Shown here piece after piece: positions 1 through 8,556 of a stretch of DNA of 23,545 nucleotides (positions are counted from its first letter, which is position 1; each line of letters begins with the position of its first letter). A model generated the notes under the pieces. It saw nothing but the letters and a program-made list of their open reading frames with translations. It had not been told where the DNA came from and did not search any database. The translations under genes and the position numbers were made by a program. This DNA is from Phycisphaerales bacterium UBA2402. Its GTDB lineage: Bacteria > Planctomycetota > Phycisphaerae > Phycisphaerales > UBA1924. The stretch lies in NCBI GenBank assembly GCA_002343715.1, contig DDSA01000092.1:75541-99085 (forward strand), in the 5' to 3' direction.

Positions 1-2886
1 GACATCGCCGCCGTCGACGCCGCCATCCTCATTGAAGTCCGCCGCGCAGGGGGGGCAACCGCCGCCGGATCCCAGCGGGATGCGGATCAGGGCCTGGCCC
101 CGGTCGGTGTCCGTCGCGTCGCACAGCGCCGAGGCCGCATCGCGCAGGCGCACAACCATGTAGAGCCAGTCGTCGGTCATGAAGATGCGGTCGTCGATGA
201 AGGTGCGGATGTAAAGCCCGTCGTCGAAGACGCCGTTGTTGTCGAGATCCACGGGGTCGTTCTCGCGGGCGATGATCCGCTCGCCGTTGAGGACAACCGC
301 GGCGTTGGAGATCGTCGGTCCCTCGAAGACGCCGCCGACGACGTAATCCCCCCGCGGGTTGCCGGCGGCGTAGAACCATGTCTGGGTGTAGAACGTGGCC
401 CCCCAGACCTCGGAAGCGCCGGTGTGGATCGGTTCGCCGGTGGCGGCGATGACGCTGCCGTTGCGGACCACCCAGTCGCCGCCATCGGCGTTGCTGCCGT
501 AGGCGAGCCAATCGCCGTTGCCCATCATCGCGTTCATGAGCGGCGCGGTGGACGCGACCGGGCTGGAGAAGGTGCTGTTGGGGAGCACGTAGCCTTCCTG
601 GAACTTGACATCGTTGTCCACCACCAGCACGCGGTTCTCCGCGGCGGGAGCGCCCTGGAGTTCCATGACGGCGCACCAATGGTCGCCCGAACCGTCGAGC
701 GAGAGTGAGAGGCCTTCGGTGGCGCCCGTCTGGAGCAGGCCCGCGAAGTACGTGGTGCCGCCGGCTTGGCCGGTGGGGGTGGTGACGCCTTCCTGCGTGA
801 GGTACGTCGCGCCATCGTCGGTGACGTAGCAGGTGTCGGTGGTGGTGGTCGCGTTGAGGAGCGTGCTGTAGAACGAGACGGAACCGTCGTTCTGAATGCT
901 CACGCTGTCGGAGGTGGCACCCCACAGGTACCCGCCGGTGGGGCCGCCCTGGTTCTCTCTCGCTACGGTGATCAGGATCTCGCCCGCGGACTTGATGATG
1001 ACCTCGTCGTTGGTGGCGAGATCGGTGTTGGTCGCGAAGGCGTAGTCGCCCGAATCGTTGATGCCCACGACTTCATCGAGGATGCCGACGATGTCGGATT
1101 CGGGCGTTGGCGTGACACCTTCCTGCACCGCCACGGCGAAGGAGCCGGTGGTCGTACCCACGACGAGGACCTGGTCGGAGGTCGTCGGCAGGTCCGTGTC
1201 AACGATCACGGCGAAGTGCGAGCCGTTGGCGCTGACGAAGGGGCGCTGGATGCCGCCCGTCGAGGAGAATCTCGCTCCGCCCAGGTTCGGGACCAGACTC
1301 CCCGGATCGGTCGGGATGGTCGAGAAGACGCCCGTCGCCACGGCGCTGCTCGGCGGGGTCGCGATGGTCAGCGAGTGCCCGGCGGCGTTGTTGCCCGGGG
1401 CGGGGTCGGGCGTGCCGCTCGACGCGGCGGTGCCCATCACAACGGACGTCCCCGAGTCGACCCGGAAGTCCGCGCTGATGGAGCCCCCGCCGCCGTTGCC
1501 GATGGTGCCCAGGTCAAGCGTCAGAGTGTTGCCCACAGGGGTGAGGGGAGGCAGCGATGACAGAAAGGTGACGTTGTCCGGAAAAGTCACGGCGAGAACG
1601 GTGTTTTCCGAGGAATCGGGGCCGCGATTGTTCAGCGTGAACTGGTAGGTGGCAGTTTCACCGATATTGACCGAGCAGTTCGCCGGCGCGGTGATGACGG
1701 CCTGGAGGTCGGCCTGCGGATTGCGCACCGTGGTGGTGGCGGTGGCGCTGTTGTTCAGGCTGTTGGGGTCGCTGGTGGCCGATGACACCGAAGCGATGTT
1801 GGTGACCGTGCCGATGCCTGTCGGGTTGACGACCACCTGGAATGAAATCTGCTGCCCGGGCTGCATGGTTCCGAGGTTGGCGGTCACAATCCCGCCGGAA
1901 TGCATGCCGGGCGGCTGCACGGACACGAACGTGGTATTGCCTGGCAGCGTGTTGGTCACCTGAACACTCTCCGCCTCGCTGGGCCCGCCGTTGGTTACGG
2001 TGATCGTGTACGTGATGTTGCTCCCTGGCGGGATAATGACCGGGTCGGGCGAGTCGGTCATGGCGATGGCCAGGTCCGCGCCCATGACGGGAGGAATCAG
2101 TCCCGGAGACCAGGCACCGGCTGAGTTGATGTTGCCGGCGGTGAACGGCAACGGTGCGATCGTGGCTTCGTACGCGCCTGAAGCGATATTCCAAACCTGC
2201 GCCCCTTGCGCCGCGGTGTCGTTCACGAGATAGACGCGCCCGCCTCCGACGGCCGTGCCGTCGATATCGGTGTCACTCGCGCCGTACGGTGCCAGGAGCG
2301 TAAAGGTGGGGGAGGACCAGGGTTTGTTGATCCGGTACAACCCCCGACTTGCAACTGTTGTCGAGTCGTTGCAGGCATAAAAGGCGTCTGTATCGGGGTC
2401 GTAATCGATCCCGCCATAATCCTCGGCGGTAAGTGCGATGGCGTGCAGAAGGGTACAGGCGCCGGTCGCGGGATTGACTTCGTAGAAGCCCTCCGCTCCG
2501 CCGGTCGCGTTGTTTTTGTAGGCCACAAGCATGTTCGCGACGGAGTCCCATGCGAGTCCGGAGAGCGTGACGCTCGTTCCGCCGATGTTCGTCGTGCCGA
2601 TCAGCGTGGGCGTCAACTCACCAGTCGTGACAAAGGGTGCTCGCAGAAGTCGGTTCGGGCTGTCGATCCAATAGAGGATGCCCGCCGAGTTGTCCGCCGC
2701 GGCGGCTGTCACCTGATAATCCGTGCCGGTGCCCAACTGCCTGGTGTTTGCAGGGATGAGCAGATCAACCACCCAGAGTTGTCCGGTGGAGCTGTCGTTT
2801 CCGACAACCAGTTGGCCACTTGCCTGGCCGACCATCGCGGCGGCGAGGGCCATCAAGCCTGAACAAAGTCGATTTCGTAAGTGCAC
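1..2886 (-). CDS. Secreted DUF11/NxxGxxAF-repeat protein with GC-type dockerin-like end (partial)
   Basis: This is one uninterrupted frame of 962 codons from GTG at 2886 that runs off the left edge of the window. The start is fixed by a strong AAGGAGG six bases upstream and by a signal peptide (MHLRNRLCSGLMALAAAMVGQASG). Residues about 25-260 look like a beta-propeller (repeated GLAWD, GIDYDPDTD and LYRINKP-type strands). Two DUF11 domains follow, at about 270-385 (begins ADLAIAMTDSPDPV) and 391-500 (begins ADLQAVITAPANCSV). The remainder carries NxxGxxAF-type units, clearest at N610-F617 (NDSGDYAF), with looser copies later. The last visible residues, about 944-962, contain CxxCAADFNEDGG, the hallmark of the GC-type dockerin-like tail of planctomycete secreted proteins. 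An extracellular or surface-anchored structural or adhesive role is inferred; no catalytic motif is seen. The true C-terminus lies outside the window, probably within a few tens of residues. Confidence 0.85.
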   Translation of the reverse strand, partial: MHLRNRLCSGLMALAAAMVGQASGQLVVGNDSSTGQLWVVDLLIPANTRQLGTGTDYQVTAAAADNSAGILYWIDSPNRLLRAPFVTTGELTPTLIGTTNIGGTSVTLSGLAWDSVANMLVAYKNNATGGAEGFYEVNPATGACTLLHAIALTAEDYGGIDYDPDTDAFYACNDSTTVASRGLYRINKPWSSPTFTLLAPYGASDTDIDGTAVGGGRVYLVNDTAAQGAQVWNIASGAYEATIAPLPFTAGNINSAGAWSPGLIPPVMGADLAIAMTDSPDPVIIPPGSNITYTITVTNGGPSEAESVQVTNTLPGNTTFVSVQPPGMHSGGIVTANLGTMQPGQQISFQVVVNPTGIGTVTNIASVSSATSDPNSLNNSATATTTVRNPQADLQAVITAPANCSVNIGETATYQFTLNNRGPDSSENTVLAVTFPDNVTFLSSLPPLTPVGNTLTLDLGTIGNGGGGSISADFRVDSGTSVVMGTAASSGTPDPAPGNNAAGHSLTIATPPSSAVATGVFSTIPTDPGSLVPNLGGARFSSTGGIQRPFVSANGSHFAVIVDTDLPTTSDQVLVVGTTTGSFAVAVQEGVTPTPESDIVGILDEVVGINDSGDYAFATNTDLATNDEVIIKSAGEILITVARENQGGPTGGYLWGATSDSVSIQNDGSVSFYSTLLNATTTTDTCYVTDDGATYLTQEGVTTPTGQAGGTTYFAGLLQTGATEGLSLSLDGSGDHWCAVMELQGAPAAENRVLVVDNDVKFQEGYVLPNSTFSSPVASTAPLMNAMMGNGDWLAYGSNADGGDWVVRNGSVIAATGEPIHTGASEVWGATFYTQTWFYAAGNPRGDYVVGGVFEGPTISNAAVVLNGERIIARENDPVDLDNNGVFDDGLYIRTFIDDRIFMTDDWLYMVVRLRDAASALCDATDTDRGQALIRIPLGSGGGCPPCAADFNEDGGVDGGDV

Positions 2887-2892
2887 GGTCGT

Positions 2893-2899
2893 CCTCCTT
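2893..2899 (-). promoter_or_regulatory. Strong Shine-Dalgarno deciding a GTG start
   Basis: AAGGAGG on the minus strand lies six bases before GTG at 2886-2884. It decides the start of the large secreted protein, which has no better ATG and whose signal peptide begins exactly here. Most other starts in the window lack such a site. Confidence 0.8.
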
Positions 2900-3206
2900 A
2901 GAGACAATCACACCTTTTAAGCGAGAGTTCGCTCTGAATCTGCGGGTGTGTTGCAGCATGTTACCCCGGGGAAGAGTGGGTGGACACGAGAGTTACCGGA
3001 ACCTGAACAGCAACTTCACACATGGTGACCTCCGCATTGAGGCGATCGGTCGAAACGGGGTGTGGTTCACACAAAGTCAAGCCCGCGGACACCGGGGGGA
3101 TCGAGACTAGCTGTCCGAACTGCGTGCTTGTATCGAGTACCCGCTGTGTGCGGGCCGCGTGAACGGAGGCTTCGCGTACACGGCGTTCGTACCCGCGCGA
3201 GGTTCG

Positions 3207-3234
3207 TTGCCGCGGCGGCGTGGTTTCCTATGAT
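3207..3234 (+). promoter_or_regulatory. Probable promoter of the aldolase gene, leaderless
   Basis: TTGCCG (3207-3212), a 16-bp spacer and TATGAT (3229-3234) resemble a sigma-70-type promoter. The -10 box ends only five bases before the ATG at 3240, so the expected transcription start falls on or beside the A of the start codon. There is no Shine-Dalgarno. A leaderless mRNA is inferred. Confidence 0.5.
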
Positions 3235-3239
3235 CGGCC

Positions 3240-4346
<1,107 letters not shown>

Positions 4347-4351
4347 GCCCG

Positions 4352-4378
4352 CGAGACTCCACAGAGCGCTCAGTCTCG
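4352..4378. terminator. Possible bidirectional hairpin between convergent genes
   Basis: CGAGACT (4352-4358) and AGTCTCG (4372-4378) form a perfect 7-bp stem with a 13-nt loop, six bases after the aldolase stop and before the stop of the convergent DUF1569 gene. There is no U-tract on either strand, so termination activity is uncertain. Confidence 0.35.
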
Positions 4379-4393
4379 GCGGTGATGACCGGC

Positions 4394-4894
4394 TCAGAGG
4401 GTCACGAACCCGAGGTGGAGTTCCGCATGCCGCAGGTGAAAGAGCATCCACTCTTCAGGCATCAGCGCCCCGAAGAGAGGATGCCGCTTGTTCATGGCCG
4501 GGTTGGGCTTCCCGGGCCGGACCTCGGCACGATCGAGTTGGACCAGGTACATTCTGAGGCCGTCTTCGAACGTTGTATTCGGGTTCCATGCCGCGGCTTC
4601 GCCTTCGGCGTTCAACTTCACGCCCGGCTTGAGCGGGTGGTTGAGCACCCACGCTCTGGCCCGTCTCGCGCCGAAGCGAAAGAACCAGGGGAATCGGATG
4701 GCGGGAATCCCGTCTATTGAACCGCCGACGGCAAAACCCAGATGTTCGAGGATCGGGCCGGCGGGCCATCGACCCAGGTGGCCTAACGAGCCCCCGGCGT
4801 GGGCGGCTTCAACTCTCGCGAGATCAGAGCGGATGTCGTTCAGCGAAGAGAAACGCAGCCGGCGGCGCTGGGCGGTGGAAGGCGGGTTTGGCAT
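4394..4894 (-). CDS. DUF1569 (DinB-like fold) protein
   Basis: The 166-residue protein has the DUF1569 layout: an N-terminal helix with SLNDIRSDLARVEAAH, the segment GHLGRWPAGPILEHLGFAV, a central FPWFFRFGARRARAW and PLKPGVKLNAEGEA, then HPLFGALMPEEW followed by LRHAELHLGF at the C-terminus. In DinB-like folds, spaced histidines bind a divalent metal; here H58-type and C-terminal RHAELH residues are candidates. Relatives are often annotated as thiol S-transferase-like, but no substrate can be read from the sequence. The ATG at 4894 is preceded only by a weak G-rich stretch. It is transcribed away from the short gene at 4967 across a 72-bp gap that must hold both promoters. Confidence 0.8.
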   Translation of the reverse strand: MPNPPSTAQRRRLRFSSLNDIRSDLARVEAAHAGGSLGHLGRWPAGPILEHLGFAVGGSIDGIPAIRFPWFFRFGARRARAWVLNHPLKPGVKLNAEGEAAAWNPNTTFEDGLRMYLVQLDRAEVRPGKPNPAMNKRHPLFGALMPEEWMLFHLRHAELHLGFVTL

Positions 4895-4955
4895 CTGCCC
4901 CGAGGTTCGGCTGTGCGGTGCCGCGGATTTACAGGGAAACCACGGCCCGATCCGC

Positions 4956-4961
4956 TATGCT
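4956..4961 (+). promoter_or_regulatory. -10-like box five bases before a start codon
   Basis: TATGCT is followed by five bases and the ATG at 4967. This is the same spacing as in front of the aldolase gene (TATGAT-N5-ATG). No convincing -35 box is visible at 16-18 bp. It supports a leaderless transcript and helps choose 4967 over in-frame starts further upstream. Confidence 0.4.
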
Positions 4962-4966
4962 CAGCC

Positions 4967-5377
4967 ATGACCGACGATGACCTGTGGCGTGCGTTCCATT
5001 CACGGTCACTCCCCGCCGCACTGTGGACGCACGAGGCGCACCTCCGCATCGCGTGGATGCACCTGCGCCGACACCCGCTGGACGATGCCCATATTCTGAT
5101 GCGGGTGGGGATCATCCTGCTCAACGCCTCTCACGGGCTGATCGAGACGCCCGCGCGGGGCTATCACGAGACCATCACACGGGGTTTTCTCGTCATCATC
5201 GAAGGATTGGTGCGTGGCGATGCTGCGCAGGATTCCCGCGTATTTCTGGAACGGCACGCCGCGGCGCTCGCGAAGGATGCGCTGCTCGGGCATTACTCGC
5301 GGCCGCTGCTTGAATCCCCGCTGGCACGCGCGGTGTTCGTCGAGCCGGACCTGTCACCTCTTCCCGGTCGGGGTTAG
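4967..5377 (+). CDS. Conserved short protein with HEAHLRIAW and YHETITR motifs, function unknown
   Basis: The protein has 136 residues from the ATG at 4967; the open frame extends upstream but overlaps the divergent gene's control region, so the later start is preferred. It contains WTHEAHLRIAWMHLRRHP and GYHETITRGF, motifs I associate with a widespread uncharacterised helical family in which a histidine-rich first helix precedes a short repeated helical bundle. The two His-containing motifs could form a metal or ligand site, but this is speculation. The TAG stop (5375-5377) interlocks with the TAA stop (5376-5374) of the convergent TetR gene, so the two genes meet with no spacer and no room for a terminator. 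Confidence 0.7.
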   Translation: MTDDDLWRAFHSRSLPAALWTHEAHLRIAWMHLRRHPLDDAHILMRVGIILLNASHGLIETPARGYHETITRGFLVIIEGLVRGDAAQDSRVFLERHAAALAKDALLGHYSRPLLESPLARAVFVEPDLSPLPGRG

Positions 5378-5991
5378 GAGGCTCGGCCTTTGCGCTTGGG
5401 GCCACGCCGCACGAGCATCCGGTCCAGCACATCGCGGACGCTCCGGCCCCTGCGGTCTTCGCCCTGATTGGGCACGCGGAGCGCCTCCAGCACGCCGTAG
5501 CCCAGGCCGATGTCGATCAGGACCCAGGCGATGAGTTCGGCTGAGAACACACGGGCGAGTTTGCGTTCCTCCTGCGCTGCGGCGAGTTCCTTGGTAATGA
5601 ACTTGTGCAGTTCGAAGAAGTGCCGGGCGACGGCCTTCTGCACCTCGGCATCGTCCACTTCGGTGATGGCCTGCATCAGGACGCGGTAGGCCTCTCGCCC
5701 CTGGTGGGTCATGGGGTTGTCGGCCAGGATCCGTCGGAGACGCTCGGGCGGGTCGGCGGCGTCGGCGAGGCGGTCCTCCCAGTGCTGGAGGGTGCGCTTG
5801 GCGGTGCGCGTGATGAGCGCGACAAAGAGGTCCCGCTTGCTGTCGAAGTGGCGGTAGATGATCGGCTCGGTCACGCCGGCCATCTTCGCGAGTTGGGCGG
5901 TGGTAGCCCGGGCGTAGCCGACGCGTGCGAAGAGTTCGAGGGCACAATCGAGGAGTTGTTCGCGGCGCTTGGCCGCGGGGAGGCGTTTCAT
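5374..5991 (-). CDS. TetR/AcrR-family transcriptional regulator
   Basis: This 205-residue one-component regulator has an N-terminal helix-turn-helix at about residues 30-49 (TTAQLAKMAGVTEPIIYRHF), the standard TetR signature, followed by a helical ligand-binding and dimerisation domain. The C-terminus is Arg/Lys-rich (RRGPKRKGRAS). The ATG at 5991 is preferred because GGAG lies eight bases upstream; a TTG at 6039 in the same frame would add 16 uncharacteristic residues. It lies 69 bp downstream of yidD on the same strand, and the gap carries a tandem repeat (6045-6067) that may be its operator. The ligand is unknown, and the MFS gene of the upstream array is only a possible target. Confidence 0.92.
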   Translation of the reverse strand: MKRLPAAKRREQLLDCALELFARVGYARATTAQLAKMAGVTEPIIYRHFDSKRDLFVALITRTAKRTLQHWEDRLADAADPPERLRRILADNPMTHQGREAYRVLMQAITEVDDAEVQKAVARHFFELHKFITKELAAAQEERKLARVFSAELIAWVLIDIGLGYGVLEALRVPNQGEDRRGRSVRDVLDRMLVRRGPKRKGRAS

Positions 5992-6044
5992 GCTTGATGC
6001 TCCGTGTCGCCGCCGCTCTTCTGAAGTAAGCCGGGGCAAACTTG

Positions 6045-6067
6045 AGCACTAACTTTAGCACTAACTT
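6045..6067. repeat. Tandem 11-bp repeat, candidate TetR operator
   Basis: AGCACTAACTT occurs twice, at 6045-6055 and 6057-6067, one base apart (12-bp period). On the minus strand each unit reads AAGTTAGTGCT, and the junction gives a partly dyad-symmetric TTAGTGCTAA core. It sits 54-76 bp upstream of the TetR start and overlaps the last codons of yidD. AT-rich sequence embedded in a GC-rich region and spaced near one helical turn fits a regulator site. Autoregulation is inferred. Confidence 0.5.
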
Positions 6068-6303
6068 GTACCGGCGTCACCTCGGCCAGCCAGAGGCGGC
6101 ACAGGGTCGTACCCACCCTTGGCGAGGGGTTGACACCGGGCCAGCCTGCTCAGCGTCAGCCGCGTGCCCCGCCCGACGCCGTGCAGGCGGTACGCCTCGG
6201 CGGCGTAGTGAGAGCAGGACGGATAGAACCGGCAATGCCCGCCCACAAAAGGAGACAGCACCCACTGATACAGCCGGATCAAGGCGATGACGATGTGCCT
6301 CAC
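6061..6303 (-). CDS. yidD: YidD membrane protein insertion efficiency factor
   Basis: YidD is a small inner-membrane-associated protein that assists YidC/Sec-dependent insertion. This 80-residue protein has the family core at residues 14-38: WVLSPFVGGHCRFYPSCSHY, including the conserved Cys24 and Cys30, followed by AAEAYRLHG and the typical C-terminal LARCQPLAKGGYDPVP. The start is the GTG at 6303, which overlaps the rnpA stop as GTGA and has GGAGG a few bases upstream; an in-frame TTG at 6330 is less likely. The rnpA-yidD pairing is the ancestral bacterial order. Its usual downstream partner yidC is not next to it but at 14252 on the other strand. Confidence 0.95.
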   Translation of the reverse strand: MRHIVIALIRLYQWVLSPFVGGHCRFYPSCSHYAAEAYRLHGVGRGTRLTLSRLARCQPLAKGGYDPVPPLAGRGDAGTS

Positions 6304-6704
6304 GCGTTCCTCCGCTCGCGCTTCATCCAATCCCTGTGGAGCGAGGCGGCGAGTTCGTCGAGGATCCGCCGGTGTTCATCGAGCGTCAACTCATGGGCTT
6401 CGCGGACGCTCACCACCAGGTCATAGCCCGGTCCCACCGGCCAATCACAACGCGAGAGCCTGAACGCCTCGCGGATGAGACGCTTGGTCCGGTTGCGGGA
6501 GGGTGCGCTGCCGATGCGACGGGCCACCGACAGGCCCAGTCGGTACCGTCCAAGCCCGTTGGGGCGCGAGTAGACGATGAGGGGTCCTTGACCTTTCTTC
6601 ATCCGTGCCGCGTAGACGGCCTTGTACTCGTTGTCCTTCGAGAGGCGATCCGCACGCGGCAGGGTGGCGCGAGGACGAGAAGGGAGAGACGGGCTCACGA
6701 TCAT
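6300..6704 (-). CDS. rnpA: Ribonuclease P protein component
   Basis: This basic protein binds RNase P RNA and helps position pre-tRNA 5' leaders for cleavage. At 134 residues it is close to the usual 110-130. The RNR signature is at residues 70-82 (RNRTKRLIREAFR), preceded by RYRLGLSVARRIG, the family's central strand and helix, and followed by GYDLVVSVRE. The ATG at 6704 overlaps the fur stop (ATGA); an in-frame GTG at 6725 would lie inside fur. rnpA is normally behind rpmH, the gene for ribosomal protein L34. Here fur takes that place, and no L34 gene was found in the window. Confidence 0.95.
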   Translation of the reverse strand: MIVSPSLPSRPRATLPRADRLSKDNEYKAVYAARMKKGQGPLIVYSRPNGLGRYRLGLSVARRIGSAPSRNRTKRLIREAFRLSRCDWPVGPGYDLVVSVREAHELTLDEHRRILDELAASLHRDWMKRERRNA

Positions 6705-7129
6705 CCCCTCTTCCGCGGAAGACACGCGGCGCAGTTGCCGAAGAGCATCAACTCGTGGCCGTCGAGTGAGAATCCGCGCGGGGTCAACTCCGAAAAATCA
6801 CCGGGGCAACCGTCCACTTCATAGACCTTGCCGCAGGCCCGGCAGTAGAAGTGGTGGTGATGCCCCTTGCCTGTCAATTCGAAACGGGGGGACTCTCCCG
6901 GTACCTCGACCGTCTGCACCTCGCCCGCCTCCGCGAGCAGCTTGAGCGTGCGGTAGACAGTCGCGAGGCCCAGGCCGGTCACGCTCGACTGCGCTCTGGT
7001 CAGAATTTCACGCGGGGAGACCGGCGAACCCGCCTCGGCGATGGCGTCGCGGATGGCGGTGCGTTGACGGGTCCGGCGCTCGTTGGGCGAAGGGCCTGGC
7101 GTGTTGGAAGTGCGGCGCGAGGCGGGCAT
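6701..7129 (-). CDS. Fur-family metal-responsive repressor
   Basis: This is a ferric uptake regulator-type protein of 142 residues from the ATG at 7129; a GTG at 7132 is equally possible and would make another GTGA overlap. The winged-helix domain covers about residues 18-85 with the recognition helix GLGLATVYRTLKLLAEAG. The dimerisation domain carries a His cluster (GHHHHFYC) and two CxxC pairs, CRAC near 96-99 and CAAC near 133-136, which would hold structural zinc. The C-terminal pair makes it Fur/PerR/Zur-like; the sequence alone does not tell whether it senses iron, zinc or peroxide. It is sandwiched between an MFS transporter and rnpA in a translationally coupled array, so it shares its transcript with a core tRNA-processing gene. 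Confidence 0.93.
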   Translation of the reverse strand: MPASRRTSNTPGPSPNERRTRQRTAIRDAIAEAGSPVSPREILTRAQSSVTGLGLATVYRTLKLLAEAGEVQTVEVPGESPRFELTGKGHHHHFYCRACGKVYEVDGCPGDFSELTPRGFSLDGHELMLFGNCAACLPRKRG

Positions 7130-8556
7130 CACTCAACTGTAAGTCGCTCACCTTCCTCGGCCGCGGCGATGTCGGGCCGATCCGGCGGTGGGGGCAGCCG
7201 TGGGTTGCGGACCCTGGCCAGCAGACCCAGCGAGACCAGGCGAGTACCGGCGGACACGAGAAAGACCAGCGCGTACGCCCCCCAGTCCTTGCCCGCCCAA
7301 CCCAGCAACCCCGCCCCGACCAGCGACCCACCCGTCTTTCCCGCCTCGTTCGAGAGCGTGTAATACGTGATCATCGCGATGCGCTCGTGGGGTGCGATAG
7401 ACTCGTAGTTCATCAGAAAGAGGCCCAACTCCCAGACCGCAAGGGCCATACCCGTGGCGCACTGAAACAGCAGCAGAAAGGCGAAATGGTCGGACAACAG
7501 CCAGAACGCGGCCAGCGGCACCAGCCCCGCCCCGCCGATCCAGAGCAGCCGACGCGATCCCGCACGGGCGGCCAGCCGTCCCGCGGCGGGTAGAACACAG
7601 ACGCGGCCCGCGTAGACCGCCGCCAGGAGCATGGTGTACGGAGCCTGGGCACCGAGGGTGCGGACGATCCATTCGTGCAGACCATCGGTGGGTCGCAGGA
7701 CATCGAGCATGAAGGGGTTGGCGTAGGGATGTCCGATCTGGAGCGCGAAGCCGCCCGCGAGGGCGTAGAGAATGAAACGGCCTTCATTGCCGTGAGAAAA
7801 GCGCGCGGTGAACTCCCGCAGTGTGACGACCCGTTGATGCCGCGGCGACTGGGGCGGTTCGGAGTACCGCGACAAGTGCCAGGCCGAAACGGCCCTGGCC
7901 GCGGCGGCGAGCAGGAATGAGACCCCGCACGCGAGAAGGACCGGGTCAAACGCCGAGTCCCGGAGCGTTGTCGATGCCGCAAAGAGTCTCTCGACTCCCT
8001 GAGCGATCAGCCCGAAGGCGAGGAGACCGCCGAATGTGCCCGTCTGAAGGATGCGCGACCGCCGCGCAAAGTAGTTGGATCGGATCCTGGCCGGGAAGAG
8101 GTGCCCCGTGACGGTGACCCAGGCCGGACCCCCGCCGAGCGAACCGCAGAAATAGAGGGTGGTGCAGGCAAAGACCGACGCGGTGATGAGCCAGACAACG
8201 CCCGCGCTGCGCGCCCACTCCATGATGTGCGGGCCTGCCATGGCGATGGCGGCGAGAGGAAGGAGCATGAACGCCTGCAGCGCGGCCATGCCGCCCACGA
8301 ACTTCGAGTACGAGTTGAGTTTCCGCAGAATCCATGCGCCGGGAATGCCCGATGCGGCGCCCAGGACCATCGGCACCGTGGCGATCAACCCCACCGCCAA
8401 CGGCCCCAGGCCCAGGGCGAACACGAACTTGGCCAGGTACATCTCGGCCAGGCCCAGCATGACGCAATACGCGAACCCGTCGATGAGACAGTGGCGCAGA
8501 TTCGCGCGGAGTTGGACCGCCCGGGGCAGTTGAGATCGGTGCGGACGGTGGCTCAC
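7129..8556 (-). CDS. MFS-type transporter
   Basis: This is an integral membrane protein of 475 residues with about 12 predicted hydrophobic segments in two halves, separated by a basic cytoplasmic stretch near the middle (RYSEPPQSPRHQRVV). The short cytoplasmic loop AWILRKLNSYSKFVGG after the second or third segment is in the place of the MFS loop 2-3 motif. The substrate cannot be read from the sequence. The start is taken as the GTG at 8556, which overlaps the upstream ligase stop as GTGA with GAGG seven bases before it; an in-frame upstream start would overlap the ligase by about 40 bases. The gene ends in TGA directly at the fur start. Its position between a thiol-forming ligase and a Fur regulator suggests a redox or metal link, which is inference only. 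Confidence 0.82.
   Translation of the reverse strand: MSHRPHRSQLPRAVQLRANLRHCLIDGFAYCVMLGLAEMYLAKFVFALGLGPLAVGLIATVPMVLGAASGIPGAWILRKLNSYSKFVGGMAALQAFMLLPLAAIAMAGPHIMEWARSAGVVWLITASVFACTTLYFCGSLGGGPAWVTVTGHLFPARIRSNYFARRSRILQTGTFGGLLAFGLIAQGVERLFAASTTLRDSAFDPVLLACGVSFLLAAAARAVSAWHLSRYSEPPQSPRHQRVVTLREFTARFSHGNEGRFILYALAGGFALQIGHPYANPFMLDVLRPTDGLHEWIVRTLGAQAPYTMLLAAVYAGRVCVLPAAGRLAARAGSRRLLWIGGAGLVPLAAFWLLSDHFAFLLLFQCATGMALAVWELGLFLMNYESIAPHERIAMITYYTLSNEAGKTGGSLVGAGLLGWAGKDWGAYALVFLVSAGTRLVSLGLLARVRNPRLPPPPDRPDIAAAEEGERLTVE

Larger units (their letters stand above)
2887..3239. other. 353-bp divergent intergenic region
   Basis: This separates the leftward secreted protein from the rightward aldolase gene. 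It holds the ribosome binding site of the former, a probable promoter for the latter at 3207-3234, and two short inverted repeats: AGCGA/TCGCT around 2920-2933 and GTGTG/CACAC at 3060-3072 with a 3-nt loop. Short open frames here have no protein-like composition. No RNA gene was recognised. Confidence 0.6.
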
